A stretch of 64,000 bases of DNA. Origin: Todiramphus chloris collaris. Its lineage: Eukaryota > Chordata > Aves > Coraciiformes > Alcedinidae. Shown piece by piece: positions 1-13,334 of the stretch. Both the position numbers and the translations under genes were made by a program. The notes below the pieces were generated by a model, which had not been told where the DNA came from, did no database searches, and worked only from the letters and a program-made list of their open reading frames with translations. The stretch's first letter is position 1. Each line of letters begins with the position of its first letter. Location: positions 41,307,745 to 41,371,744 of the forward strand of contig JANVCC010000018.1 of the NCBI GenBank assembly GCA_025345505.1, read 5' to 3'.

Positions 1-3000
1 TTTTAAATTTTAGAGGAAACCTGGACTATGTTCTTGCAAGCTTTGTTGGTTTAAACATAAAAAGCTGATGATGGCTTTGAAGTCCCAAATTAGATGCCTG
101 AACTCTTACACTTGCTCTCAATTTAGGCAGCACAGAGAACGTATTTGCTACTTAGTATTGCTTATTCAACCAATAGTCGGTTTCTTTCACCTTTGACTGT
201 TTTAACAAGACTAAAATCATTCTTCTCTCTTTGCAAAGTCCATGGTCCTTCACCTATAAGCTTGAGATCATTTACCCATTTGTATGCAAATATTCTCACC
301 ATCTCATTGCAGTATGTATTTGTTTTCTCAAAATGTGCTTAAGCTGCAAGGTGGCTCTGATGCTGATTTTCCTTGAATATTTTCCCATCTTTTGTTCTTG
401 GTTGGTTGGTTAGTTGGGTTTTTTTGTTTGTTTATTTGTTTGTAATAGCAAGAGTAATATAGATTTCTACTTGTAACATAGATATTTGTTTTAATAAGTA
501 TTTACTTGGGTAAATAAGTGCCTGCATAATTGAGTAATAGAGAGGCCAGATATAATTAAACATAACAATAAGTTACGTCATCTGTTTACAAATAAAACCA
601 TAAAACCCATTAGTTCAATGTTTCTTGAATCATCTCCTTAACATCAAATGATTATATTACTGCTTCTATACTTTGGGCATCTCAAGATTCATTTAATTTA
701 TATGTACTACCTAGAATAATATTTTGTAATAGTCAGTTTTATGGGCAGAACAGTGATTCCTTTTAATAAGGAGGGGAAGAGCCTCCTTTCAATAAAGAAG
801 AGACTTCAGGCTGGATTCTACCTTAAGCTATACATAATTTTCTGCTTTTTTCACCATATTTAAATGTTCATAGATATGGCTGCAATGTGCATAACTGCTA
901 CCTGTAAGAATCTGCACAAGCTACTGTAGGAGGCAAGAAAGGTTACAGAATTAGCAAAAGACTTCTGGCAATTATTTTAAATTCCTGGCTTCATCACAAA
1001 CTTAAAAGGTGAGCTGCTACAAGGTACTTAGAAACTAAGCCAAAACAAAGATCTTAGCTCCCCAAATAAGATTGTTCAGATTAAGTAACAAGGCACCTTC
1101 TGGGGTGCAGAGTACCTCAGGCTAGCACCACCATAAATAGAATTGCCTAAGTTCTTCACTGTGCATACATCTTGAAATATTTCAACCTGTGTTCAAGTCC
1201 CATCCAAACCCTACTGAGATTAAGGAAATAAGAAGACCCACTGACCTGGTCAGCATCATCAGTGCAACTGAACTCCCTCTCTTGAGAAGACCATGCTTTT
1301 CAGAAAATGTAACTAAAGCAAGTCAGAAGAAAGGAAAAAAGGTAGTAGCGGAGACAGGAGAAATCAAGTGTGATTCCCCCTTCTATTCTATTTGAATTTT
1401 TCAGCAAATCATGCTCCTGCATAGTTATGCAATAACACCACAGCAGGAGATATACAGGATTAATTTACCCTGATTATCTTTTACTAGGTACATTCCTGGG
1501 AGATGTGAATTTGAATCCTCTCAGGCTGAGGACAATAATGTATCTGGCTTTTCTAATTTCCAAAGTATAAATTCTTCCTTTTATTGATTTGTTAACTTTT
1601 AACTTTTTAAAAGAAGCATGACTTTTAAAGGTGACACATTTAATACATGATTTTGGAATTCATGTTATAGCTGAGGTATAGGGTGCATTAGGTAACCCTA
1701 GTCCAGGAATTATAGCATACTAAAGTAGAGTCATTTTGGATTATGATTATTAAAACCACTAGTTTTTAGATAATTCTTATGAGGCACTTAAGGCAATAAT
1801 TTGGATTCCAGTTTTCAAACATCAAGGTCTTTTACTTGATCTAATAACTTAATGATGTTCACATGTTACAGCATAAGATCTTTCCTATAATCTTTATTCT
1901 ATAAAACCAGCTTGCTTTCCTTTGCGCTGAATTGAAATTTATTCTATATTTATAACTTGGATAAGTGAGTCTAGACTCAGTGATTGGTGCAAGATGTGAT
2001 GAGAAAAATTATTTGATTATATCAAAGACAGAAAAGCTTCACTTTCTCTCTCATCAAAGTAAACAAAATTGGAAGATTTTGTATGACCTGAAGGTAAACA
2101 TTTTGTTCAACCCAAAATGAAATATTTTTTGTCATTACAATGAAATTTTTAATCATCTTAAAATTAAAGTAACAAAACTTTTAAACAACATATCTAATAA
2201 TGAAAAATGTAAAGTTTTGAACGTTGTAAAGCATACCAATTTGAGTATTTAAATTCTCAAAATAAGAATTGAAGAGAGCAGGAGTTGAAGAGAAGACAAA
2301 TTATCTGGAGAACTCAAAGTGAATTTGTAGATAGTTCTGCTTGCCACAATACTTTATTTTACTAAAAAAAAAAAATCAAAAAAATCACACAGTGCCTATC
2401 ACAATCCATTGAATGAAGAAAGGCAGATTGAGCTGGTCAGCAAGTGGCTCCACCCTTATTTATGGTTGAACCATAAGACTCAGCAAAGTAGATGAATAAA
2501 CTTACAGCCACAAGAATAATCCTCTTTGTTTCAGAAAGTCAGTAAAATGAACTAAAAAAAACCCAAGGCTACTTATATATGTAGTAGATATATTTTTATG
2601 TAAAAAAAACCCAAAACAAACCAGCATTCAGTAGTCAGTACAGAGAAGCACCTATTTGCATTTTCTTCCCTTTCCACTATCAAGGGTTAAGGATCATTCT
2701 TCATGGCTCAGGAGCCTACCTGGAACTCCAGGGACAGATAGTTGTAATATTGTATAAGGCATTTGCCTGGAGAATGAAAGCTGGAGACTTGGAACCCCTA
2801 CTGTTAGCGGCAAACAAATTCAAAACTATCTTTTCCCAAGTATATTCTACTTGCATATTACACTAACAATAGCCACTGTCCCTTCCATCACATTGATGAC
2901 CTTCAGCAGAAGACAACAACAGACATCTGTCTCTACTAATATTTTTGACTGACTCAGAGGAACCACAAGGAGCTTCTGGGTAATGAACCTTATTTCATGT

Positions 3001-5036
3001 GGTCATTGATGTCACTGCTGAACGCCTGTTTTATACACGCTTGAAGATTCCCCAAATCTATTGACATCATGCAATTAATTTTCTCCTGGATACCTAACAT
3101 AAATCCCAATGACTTCAAGTTAATTTTTGATGACTGAACTACAAGTTTTTCAGAATAACTTATTAAGAAGATTGACATAAAGTAAAATAAAATTCTTTAA
3201 CCCTTTCTTAACTGTCAAAAACTATAATAACACCTAGCTTCACACTCATATTTGAATGAGTTACTTTTAATGATTAAGGTCTTCTAGCGATTAATGTAAT
3301 CATCATAAAATTGAACAAAGCTGAAAACTTAGATCTAATTCAAAGCCCATTGAAATCCCTGAATGAATTGCATTGTCTTCATCGATATTTGGATCAGACC
3401 TCCTGATATGAGGAATAATCACAAATAATCAGTAAGAGAAAAAAAATAAACCTGCATCTCATGAATACATGGTGAGAGATACCATGCATAATGTGAAAAT
3501 GCAAGTACAAAAAAAAAAACCCCACAAGACAAATAGGAAATCCTGAACAGCATGCTTAATCAGATCATTTGTGTGATACGCTTACTGGTGACCTATCACT
3601 AGGTGACAAGCATAATTGGAAAATGTAATGCATTATGCATTTTAGTGTATAATCCAAAAGTTCAGATTTCCCCTTTATCCATCAATCATTGGTTCATATG
3701 GGGAAAGGAGCAATGTTTCACCATTAATGTGCTAGTATTTGATTCCACATGTACCTAAAATCGGTGAATTTTACCTTAAATTATATACCCATGCTCTAAA
3801 TAATGACTTTGGAATTTGTAAATCTATTCTTTTCCTCTTCACTCTAAATATGTACAATACTTGGTTGAGATTTCAATTGTGCTTCTGTCCTGATAAAGAC
3901 AGAACATCTTCCATTACCTCAAATTCTTCCCTTAGGACTCAGAAGCTGTCAGATACATGTTTTTGTCTAGACTTTATTGTCATCTAGAGACAACTTTATC
4001 TATGCCAGTAACCTAATTTTTCCCATAACCATTGTCATCCCTACTGCTACATTTTTATGTAAGATATGATGATATTGTAGAATATATTTCTCATTTGATC
4101 ATTATTTCTTTGTTCCCTTAGATTTCTACACTTTTAATTGAGTAGAGATTTACTAGTGCCTGTGAAATTAATCTGACTTTAGTCATCTAGTTAGTCATCT
4201 TATGTCATCTTATGACTTAGGTTTATTGACCTTTACTTGTTAGATAATCATACCTTTTATCATAATTTTGGACATTCTGTACTGCTCTTTAAATAGATAT
4301 TCCCATTTAGGTAACCTGAACAAAAAGGAATGAAAAATTCAGTCTAAAAGAGAGGATTAGAAAAAGAGAGATATGCCACAAAAGAGTAATTCTATCATGT
4401 TTGCACTGATTTTCTCAAATTAGCACTACGTTACATAAGTCCACTGTTTGCTAATTTGTAGCTGAACTGAGAGACTAATGTTCAATGGGCAACATCAAAA
4501 CCCAGAAGGAGCTCTTCCTATAGTAGAGGCTGTCCATTTATAGTTTCAGACAGATTCTAGATCTGTGTAGTGAAAACCTTTATGGAGGATTACCTAGGTA
4601 TACTACCATTTCATTTTATTTTTTTACCCTGAATGACCTCAGTGTTCAAAATTGCTCAACAAGGCCAAGGATTATGTTATCAGCTATAAATATTGTGAAG
4701 TATCAGTCATGCTATCAGAAAGAAGAAGGATATATATCATGCTGCAATTTTTTTATTAGAAAACATACTGAGAGTATCTTAAAGATCTATTTCCTTAATT
4801 ATTATCCTGTAAGATGAGAATCACTTGCCTTGTATTTAGATAAAAAACTCAAGTTAGTTATGAGGATTCATGATTTAAATAGTCATCTATTAAACAGCTT
4901 ATGACAGTAGCTACAGACCTTGATATCTATTTATTTCTTTGCTTTTACTGATAATTGTAGAAGTGATTTAGGTATCTACTTAGATAAACTATGTATTGCT
5001 AAGGCTATCTTGTGAAAAGATTAAAAATAAAACCTT

Positions 5037-5070
5037 TGTGCACATGTATACATGTGCATATGTATATATG
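5037..5070. repeat. Alternating pyrimidine-purine tract with 20 bp palindrome
   Basis: All 34 bases alternate pyrimidine and purine. Positions 5,039-5,058 form a perfect 20 bp palindrome centred on TATA. Such tracts can adopt Z-DNA or cruciform structure in principle. No function is shown by the sequence. Confidence 0.85.
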
Positions 5071-6379
5071 AAAAGTAAGTGCTGGAGGTAGGTGTTAAGG
5101 ATCAAACCATACAAACCAAAAGATGTAGACTGCAATCAAATACCATGATTCTGTGGCTATATGTGACTATGTAGAAAATAAATTTATGTAACTGTAGAGA
5201 CAGACAAATAAAAGGTTTACCTGGGCTACATCTCCACAGAAAGCACAAATGCATAAAAACATACTGATCTTGGTAGTATATTTGAACAGTCTGCTCAATA
5301 CAAAGTATTTTAGTCCCAGAAGATACTGTCTAGGACATTTAGGATGTAATAACTTGGGCACATTGTGGAGGTGGCTGAAAGGACTTATTTTTTGCCTGAT
5401 TATATAAGAAGAATCTGTGGGCAAGATGAGCAGTCTATTTTGGCATTATGTGTAGAAATTAAGGACTGTGGTTCAGCAAAGACTTAGATATGAGTGTCTC
5501 TTATGTAAGTAACCCATCAGTTTCAGTGGAGCTGTACATATGCACAGTTTGTCTATAATGTAAGATCTTAGGATCATGAAACTTAACATGATTTTGAAAA
5601 ATGTATGCTAATGGAAGCAATAATATGACCCTAGTGTATTTTAATAGTTTCTTGCTGATTTTTTTATCCTGATATTTCATTAATCCACAGCCTCAGGTTC
5701 CTTGAATTCTTTCACAAAATGTGAGCTTTCAAAAGGGCCATGGTCATTTCATGTACCCCACGCAAGGAGCTGACTCTGCAAGGTACCAAATGTCTACCTG
5801 GAAAGATGATCGACTCCAGGATGCATAGTAAACCTTGTAAAAAAAGATCTAAAAAAAGACAATGTCATTCAGCAGAGTGCTCAAAAATGAGTCTTGCAAT
5901 TCATGGTGTAACATTTATTTTGGTAACAGTGAGTATTGATGAGAAGGGAAGGATTTGGTTGAAGATCACAGTTATTTGTCTTGGCAGTTCACTTGTTTCC
6001 TTTTTGATGTGTCACGTTTCTAATTTTTATTAAAAATAAAAGCTCTGTCCATTATTTTACACTGACCTAATGGACATAAAGGCCAAAAACTTAAGTAAAT
6101 ATATCATAGAGATTTAATATCTGTAAAACTACAAGAGTTTCAAATGCTCCAATATCATTCATTCATGTATGTTACAGAGTAAAGAATCACTATTCAAGAA
6201 ATTGCCTGTACCTTAGTTCTATAATAAAATGTAGATTAATTTTAATGTAGGAGACTGACCCTGCATGTAAATGCTCAAATTCAGCATTATGTACAAGGCT
6301 AAAGTCTGTTACTGGTTTAAAACTGCTTATTGAGATTTATGTATATATGTGCACATATGAATGTATGGATAGGTGGATG

Positions 6380-6410
6380 TTCTATTTAATTGCATACCAA
6401 TTAAATAGAA
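6380..6410. repeat. Perfect 12 bp inverted repeat with 7-base loop
   Basis: The left arm TTCTATTTAATT (6,380-6,391) is exactly complementary to the right arm AATTAAATAGAA (6,399-6,410), with the loop gcatacc between them. The stem is AT-rich and short, so it is below the size of a typical microRNA precursor. It is reported as a structure only. Confidence 0.85.
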
Positions 6411-8854
6411 TTGGAGATGAGAGAGGTTGGTTTCTTTTTAGCTTGAACTGCTATGTAAAGAACTGCTTTCTACAGGATCATATCAACACAATATTTTCAG
6501 TTTTAAAAAGAAACAGCACCACCTTGTATCCTGAAATAAAGCTACAGCTATTCAGTATCTTAGTGACCATACAATATATACACATGCATAGAAACATAAC
6601 TATTCACAGAAAAATTAAATGTTTTTGTATTAGAAATGCCCAAATAGATCATTAAACATTGAAACCTCAGTTCAAGACACAATTATTTTTTATAAGAATA
6701 TTATTACAGGGAGTTGGATGATTATTTGAACTAGACTATGTCTCTTTTCATTACTGAAGGCTCTTGAATTTTGTTATTTGTGGAAAAAAAAAAAAAATTA
6801 GATTCAATTTGCATTACCCACAGGATCATACTACTTGGTTTTGCTATCTAACCAGTGATAGATGCTGGTGAAAATGCTTCCAAAAAGGACTGTATAAATT
6901 GTTCATCATCTATATTCATTAGCTGGTATTTTTCTGCTGCACTTTAAATGTCTATTATTGAACACAGGGATATGATGTAGGTAACTATGTGACCACCACT
7001 GAGTAAGAAAAAAAATTGTTACATAGTCCACAACTGAAAAATTAGTTGTCAAAATTATATAGTGAAAAAATATTAATATTTTTAAAGTAAATTATGATCT
7101 ATTCATAAGACATACTTAATACAAAAATTACATTTGTAATGAGAAGTCCTCACAACTAATCTTTCAAAGTACTTATTAGAAAGAGAACTATTTCCTCATT
7201 CATCACTAGCATGTCATGGTTGCTAAGACAATGATGGTTGGAAATCTTCTCTTCATTAGATACACTTCTTAAAGTATCGCATTAGTCAAACTAAAAAATC
7301 ACTTACAGAAGTGGAACTCATTAAAATTGCAGTCAAGTACTGTGTCCTGTCTTGTTTTATTTCCTCTCCATTGTTTACAACACCCTGCAGAAGGTAGGAG
7401 ACAAATTTTCTTTCACTACCAATTTTGTCTTTTCTACTTCTAAATACTGGTTTTCCCCAGATCACTCATCTTCCCAGCTGTAGGGGCAAGATTTAGATAC
7501 CATTAGAGATGATTGAACAACCAAAAAAAAAAAAACTGTAATTTCTAACTCACAGAAAAGAATGCAGGTCTGACCTCAACTGTTGCTAATCTTAATCTTT
7601 AGTTTATGTTTAGTATATTCTCAGTATATGAATCAAAATGTAGTTAATCTGATGCCTATAAATGCTCTTAGCCAAACTCTTAGGTATGGGATTTTCTGAA
7701 GGGTCCTTTTCATGGGAACCTGTAGAATATATAAGTGTGAACTTGAAGGAAGGTAAAAACAGTTAAAATCATAATATCAGCATATTGCAAGTGCTGGCAC
7801 CTTCTTCAGAAGGCAAGCAGTGGTCATATTTAATTGAGTAGAAAGATTGCTGAGTTAGGGACCTGAACAATTCATTAGGAAAAAAAAAAAAAAATTTGAT
7901 TTCCTGTCTTGCAGAAATTAAAAGAGAATGTGGGATTTATGCAACCAGTTCAACTGAACACAGAAGGCTCCTGGAGAATTTAGCATCATTTGCAAGTCAT
8001 TCATTTTGAGACAATAGTGGGAAAGCATCAGACAATATGAAAAGAAAGATTAAAGCGAAGAAGGAAGCAAAACGGAGTGAGAGAGGTGACTGGAGAAGAA
8101 AAGGAGAAGATATATAAAATCAACATTTTTATTAAAAATCACAAGAACAACATCTGTGGCACTATCTGAACCAAAGAATGATTTCAGATCCTTCTGATGT
8201 TTGTTGGAGATACAGCTACATAGGCCTTTCCTGATATTTTCTGTATTTTTCACTAGCAACTTTATTTTTTATATATTTCACATGATCTTATCATTTTGGG
8301 ACAGATAGATATATTTAAAAAGAAAACAACAAACAACTTGCAAGCATTTTAAGAAGGCTTAAGATGGCTTTGAGGCAGCTGTTGCCTAACTGTGGAAGTG
8401 CTTGAATTCATGCTGCCCCTCACTGCTTCGTCTCAGGACATGGTCATGATCTCTCTCATGTATAACCACTTTTTATGAGCTGCTCCCATTCTATTTCTAA
8501 TAGAAATTGAAGTGCTAACCCAAAACAATACATAATTCTCTTCAAGCTCCATAGAATCCATATCTGTTGTCAGAGCAATCCTAAAACATACCAACAGGAG
8601 AAAAACATTCACCAAATACAGAAACAATGGCTAATATAACAAAGCAATAAAAACCTGACAAGTGGGTTTCTCTCTCCTTTTTTGTATGAAAAAGCCAGGG
8701 AACTAATATATTCATCTATGAAAAGAGGGTTGTGTTCCCGATTCCAGGACTTTTCACACAGAGGATTCAACAGATGTTGAACAATATTTAAGAGAGTTAA
8801 TGGGTAGATAAGAAATTTTCCATATAATGGTTTTTGCTAATATTTTCATCTACA

Positions 8855-8907
8855 TTTTTTTCTTTTTTTTTTTTTTTTTTTTCTCTCCCCCCCCCCCCCC
8901 CCCCCCC
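8855..8907. repeat. 53-base homopyrimidine tract: T20 then C21
   Basis: From 8,855 to 8,907 the plus strand holds only T and C, including a run of 20 T (8,863-8,882) and a run of 21 C (8,887-8,907). The minus strand therefore carries a long G run. Such tracts are hard to sequence, and this one lies just before an assembly gap, so the run lengths may not be accurate. Confidence 0.9.
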
Positions 8908-8952
8908 ACACTACCCTCTCTTATTCTTTCCCCCATACTCTATCATAACAAG

Positions 8953-9052
8953 NNNNNNNNNNNNNNNNNNNNNNNNNNNNNNNNNNNNNNNNNNNNNNNN
9001 NNNNNNNNNNNNNNNNNNNNNNNNNNNNNNNNNNNNNNNNNNNNNNNNNNNN
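8953..9052. other. Assembly gap of exactly 100 N
   Basis: One hundred N bases, a conventional placeholder for a gap of unknown size. The gap is bounded on the left by a pyrimidine-rich segment and on the right by nine C (9,053-9,061). The true missing sequence is probably GC-rich or homopolymeric. Open frames crossing it are meaningless. Confidence 0.98.
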
Positions 9053-9061
9053 CCCCCCCCC

Positions 9062-12000
9062 AAGAGCACAATAACATTTTTCTATTCCTTTAAATCACTA
9101 GTGTGGGGGACAAAAAATTATATAAAGTGTGCATATATAGTTGCATCTCCAGAAGCAACTGTTTGAAGGTACTGAATTGACTGTGCCCATTTCATGCCAT
9201 TTTTATAAAGTAAAGAAAGCAATGCTGTTGGACACGTTTAACCACATTTGATTTAATCATGCTGTGATATTTCTACAATTCAGGTTCAGCAGCAGCAGAT
9301 CTCTCAGATTCATAAAGAGCCCCATTCTGCCTCTTTCAGTTAAAAATACAAGGTACAGGGGATATAGTAAAGGGATATATTAAATCCCTTTGCTATATAT
9401 TCTTTCACAAGTCTCAATAATGAGTCCTTCCTTGTATGCAAAAGCATGTATGCAGACAGTGATGTTTACAATATCATCATTATTGAGTCATAATTCTGAG
9501 ACTATAATTAATACAACTTTATATATTTGGCAAAATAGAACATTTTCCAGAACTTTTCATGATATCATATAGTTTTGGGGTTCTTTTACAGCTACTGACA
9601 TACTTCTTTTTTTTTTTTTTTTAAATTACTGGAATTAGCTTTTGTGATAGCATTTTCCCAATTCTTCATAAATAGTTCTCTATCTTAACAGTATTTATTA
9701 TCTAGCCAAGATAATTTTGGTCTAGTAAATCACTAAATTTAAATAAATGTAACCACTGTGTTTCTAATAGCCTAAATTGAAACACTGAAATTGTGACAGA
9801 CATATCCGTAGTCCCTTTTTAAAAAAGAATCACTTAAGAGAATGGAAAAACTATGTGTTTGAAATGGAAAATGGAATAAGAATGTTCTGATGTCTATGCC
9901 ATACAATATTATATTGTGGTGTTTAAAACCAGTTGCCAGTTAACTTGTGTTTATTATTTGCTTATGCTTATTACTAGTCTGCGATACTGTTTGCTTTGAT
10001 TCTATGAAATGTATTTTATTATTAGCAGAAAAACACAGGGATTTATGTTTCTTTGGTTTTTAAAACAATCAGCTCCCTAACAATGAAATGTATGCCCTTA
10101 TTTGTGTGTACCTATACAAAAAGTATCTACCTCAACTGTGAGCAGTGACATATTCTACCTCGCCAATGAGGTTGAGAGCGTGAATCTTCACTAGAGGATA
10201 GAAGATGAAAGAAATGTATTTCTCATAGTCTTTGCACAAATATCTGTCCTTCCCTGGTGATAATAAATGAGTAAAGGGGATAATAATGGCTCCAGATGCC
10301 TATAGTGACATAAGAGACCAATTGTCTAGGAAATACAAAGGCCTGGTGAAAGCAGTGGCCTGAACAAGCATCATGCAAGTGAAGGGAAACATCCCTTCTC
10401 AGTACGTCCTCCTTGACTAGCAGAACAGGATTTTACAGATATTAATGTGTGTGTCTTTGGTTTCCTTTTTGTGTGCGCGGTTCATTCCAACGTGAGCACT
10501 TCACACAAGCAACAGCTGCTTTTCTGTGCTATGCTCTGCAATACCAAACACATAAAAGGAGTGTAGGAGAAATAATTCGAAATTGATGCAACAATAATTG
10601 TCCTTGGTAAAGATGTTCCTCTTTCTCACTTCATATAATGTTACTATTTTATTAGCGTGATTACTCTATGAAATCCAATCACAGCGTGTGAGAAGAAAAA
10701 ATAAATAAAAATTTGAAATTGGAACAAGCAGCTCAACATTATTCAGAGGTGTTTTGTGTGCTTTTGGTATTTCACATCAGGCTCTGGCAAGAAGCCCAAG
10801 GCCTGAATAGCTTTGTACATTTTATTTATTAAAATACTCCTGAAACAGATTAACTTCCTTTGTGCATTATTTATTATTGTTTCACCTGCTATCAAGAGGA
10901 ATAGCATGCACACTGATGAATGTACTGAAAGTGGCCTACTTTCAGTGTAATGTATCCATAGATACCTCTCATTCAACTTTTGCAATGGTACTTCATGAAA
11001 GACACTTTTTTGAACTCCTACAGAAAAATTACAGTAGGCAGATGCTTGCATGAGGAATCAAGGAGCTTTTAGTCCATCCTCTCAGTGAAGACCATCTTTT
11101 TCTCCTGGACTCAAGTTCTCTGTTACTTAAAGTAAGATCTACAGTATGAGTATCAAACCAAAAAGAAGTTTAATTTAAGCTATAAACCAATGCAGAGATG
11201 AAACTGTATTAGGATTTCTATTGGAAAGATTTTCTGTGAATTTCTCATTTTAACGTTGTTCATTAAGGATACAGGTCTTCGGAGACATTAATTTTAGCTA
11301 TCTGGTTCTCTGATTTTATGCACATGAGGTAGATGAGGAAAAGTTAGAAGGCGCACTTGCATATTGGTGGAAAGTCTCTACTAACCACAGGAATCCTGCC
11401 CTCATCCAGAGATTAACAGTGCTTATTACACTGCAAATACCAAAAGACATAATGTACAATACTGTATTTGGAGTTATTCCAAAGGCCAAGTCACTTGTCC
11501 TGACAGGTTTAGCTTCTCTATTTTTTATATAATAGAATATCAAAGAATATAAAAGAATAAGCAAAGAATACAATGCTTTGCTTAAGTAAGTGTAAAATGA
11601 ATAAACCAAGGAAAATAAAATGTTCCTTTTTACAAGAAAAGCAAAAGAATGAACATGGTATGTGCCCCCTAAAGTGATGAAGCTGCACCCCAATAGCAAC
11701 AAATTTTCTCCTCACTGAGTATACATGACAAGGTTTCAGATAGCTCTTCACAATATAAATGCTGCTCAATTTCACACTTGCAAATATCCTTTTTTAATTT
11801 CCTTGATAATTGTATTTATTTCATGGAATTTACACCCTTTAAATATAATATCAAGTCATATCTATTGTGGCTGCTTTACATATGCGGTGTGATCATCTCT
11901 TCTACTGCTCTTTCTTTCCCTCGCAGAAATCAATCCTGCCTGATTTGCAATCATTTTAGTACTTCTCTCTCTGAACTATCTACCTAGAAAACCTCTCAGA

Positions 12001-12120
12001 GCTGTTCATGTATTTCAGGTGTTGAGATGCCTGGAATTGAGAGCAGAATTCCTGACACAACCTTGTAAGAGCTATGCAGAGATTAACAATTCATTTCTGC
12101 ATGACTTCATGCTTTAGTGT
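9062..12120. other. Unique AT-rich DNA, no gene seen
   Basis: I recognise no coding exon or transposon. The longest frame is 128 codons on the minus strand (11,316-11,702). It is hydrophobic but overlaps another open frame on the same strand, matches no family I know, and lies in AT-rich DNA where such frames arise by chance. The part from about 10,430 to 11,060 has a texture often seen in conserved non-coding elements, with ATTA cores and a few retained CpGs; see the findings. A hairpin lies at 9,362-9,398. Confidence 0.6.
9362..9398. repeat. 15 bp hairpin with 7-base loop
   Basis: Arms 9,362-9,376 and 9,384-9,398 are complementary over 15 positions with one T-G mismatch, which would be a wobble pair in plus-strand RNA. 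The loop is 9,377-9,383. The stem is too short for a standard microRNA precursor, and no function is inferred. Confidence 0.8.
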
Positions 12121-12149
12121 AAGCAGGCAAAATATCCCACTTACTGTTC

Positions 12150-12345
12150 TCCCCTGAGATGCACTGAATGAGTTCACCTGCAATTTACTGTCCACAATCA
12201 CTGCAAGGTCTCTCTTAGTATTAGTCCTTGTCAGGTTTATCCTTTGTATAGAATACTCTGATTCAGATTAATTCTTTCTTATATAAAAGGGCTGAATTTT
12301 CCAGAAAGCCATATTTTTCATCCAACTTCACTACAGTTTTAATAA
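12150..12345 (-). mobile_element. Possible ancient CR1/L3-like LINE fragment
   Basis: The plus strand reads as the complement of a CR1-type ORF2 3' portion. It has the phrase order seen in old amniote copies: a tract resembling tcaatttgctgtccac, then caaggtctctct, then a caggtttatcctttgtatag stretch. Similarity is patchy and the ends are not defined. The call rests on my memory of CR1 consensus wording, not on an alignment. It could be chance resemblance. Confidence 0.3.
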
Positions 12346-12547
12346 TATTAATTTCTCCTTATTTCTGTATAAGTACTGTGACTCCATACTATTCCTTAAC
12401 CCCACAAAATACCACATGCATGACATAAGTATCACCCCAAAACTGAGTGCATTATAGAAAATATGGTACAAACACAAAATAGTCAATAATTTCCACCTGC
12501 AATCTGCACATAAGCTAGGCTAAAAGAATTAAGAATCAAGCTAAGTA

Positions 12548-13334
12548 TGGTGGGTTGGCCTTGGAGGGCTGCCAGATGCCAGCCACTCTCTCACTCTCCC
12601 TCCTCAAGAGGATGAGGGGTGAAAAACGATAATGGGTGGAGGTAAAGACAGGGAGATTGCTTATCAGTTACTGTCATGGGCAAAATAGAACTAGCTTGGG
12701 GAAAACTGATTTAATTGATTACCAAGTGAAATAGATTTGGACAGTGAGAAAAAAAGACAAAAATTAAAACAACTCTTTCCACCAACTGCTTTTTTTTTTC
12801 CAGGTTCAGCCATCATCTTTCATTCTTGACTCTTGTACCTCACCCCAGACTGAGAAGAGCAGAGGGATGAGGAAGGGGACCAAAGGTCAGCTCATAACAT
12901 CACCTCTCTACTGTTCCCTCCTCCTCGTACTTTGTCCCTTATCCTGCATGGGTCCTTTCCACGGGCTACAGTTCATTTAGAACATATTCAGCTGCTCAGC
13001 ACAGGGTCTTGCACAGGCTGCAGGGGAATCTCTGCTCCAGCATCTGGAGCATATGCTCCCCCTCCTTCTGGTATCACCTTGATGTTCACAAGATGGTTTC
13101 TTTTTCTTTTTTTTTCCTCACTTCTCACTGCCATGCAGTGTTTTGCCCTTTCTTAAATACGTTTTCCCTGAGGCACCATAATCTCAGCTGCTGGGCTCAG
13201 CCGTGCCTTGCAGTGGGTTGATTGGAGCCAATTGTATGTGTCTGCTCTGGAATGGGGCAGCCCTGGCCTCTCTTCACAGAGGCTGCCCCTCCAGGCCCCA
13301 CTGCCAGCACCTTGGAACAAACATCCAATACACA
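12548..13334 (-). mobile_element. Degenerate solo LTR of an avian endogenous retrovirus
   Basis: About 790 bp. On the plus strand it starts TGGTGGGTTGG and ends near aatacaca, so the minus-strand LTR runs from 13,334 down to 12,548. Its pattern matches an LTR type common in bird genomes: a 3' part with a gggcaaaa tract and a gggga-aaactgatttaatt segment, and a 5' part with repeated ctgctcc and gggctgcag phrases followed by tttcttaaata. A minus-strand ATTAAA (12,710-12,715) sits where a polyadenylation signal is expected. The flanks aagta and aagaa differ at one base and could be a worn 5 bp target duplication. No internal viral gene adjoins it, so it is a solo LTR. The frames of 60-74 codons inside it are not genes. 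Confidence 0.7.

Larger units (their letters stand above)
1..8826. other. Unique AT-rich non-coding DNA, no gene seen
   Basis: I see no exon, RNA gene or recognisable transposon here. The open frames are all short (the longest about 100 codons), start at arbitrary ATGs, overlap one another on both strands and match no family I know. The sequence is AT-rich and CpG-poor with scattered A runs, for example near 2,364, 6,783 and 7,880. Two small structures stand out and are listed separately: a 20 bp palindrome near 5,039 and a hairpin near 6,380. The stretch reads as intergenic or intronic DNA; the sequence alone cannot say which. Confidence 0.7.

Noticed and set aside
8827..9166. Open frames of 88 and 110 codons across the gap
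   Set aside because: They consist of homopolymer translation plus the N block and have no meaning.
11316..11702. 128-codon minus-strand frame, hydrophobic, the longest frame outside a transposon apart from those crossing LTRs
   Set aside because: It overlaps another open frame on the same strand in a different phase, lies in AT-rich DNA that gives hydrophobic readings by chance, and resembles no family I know.
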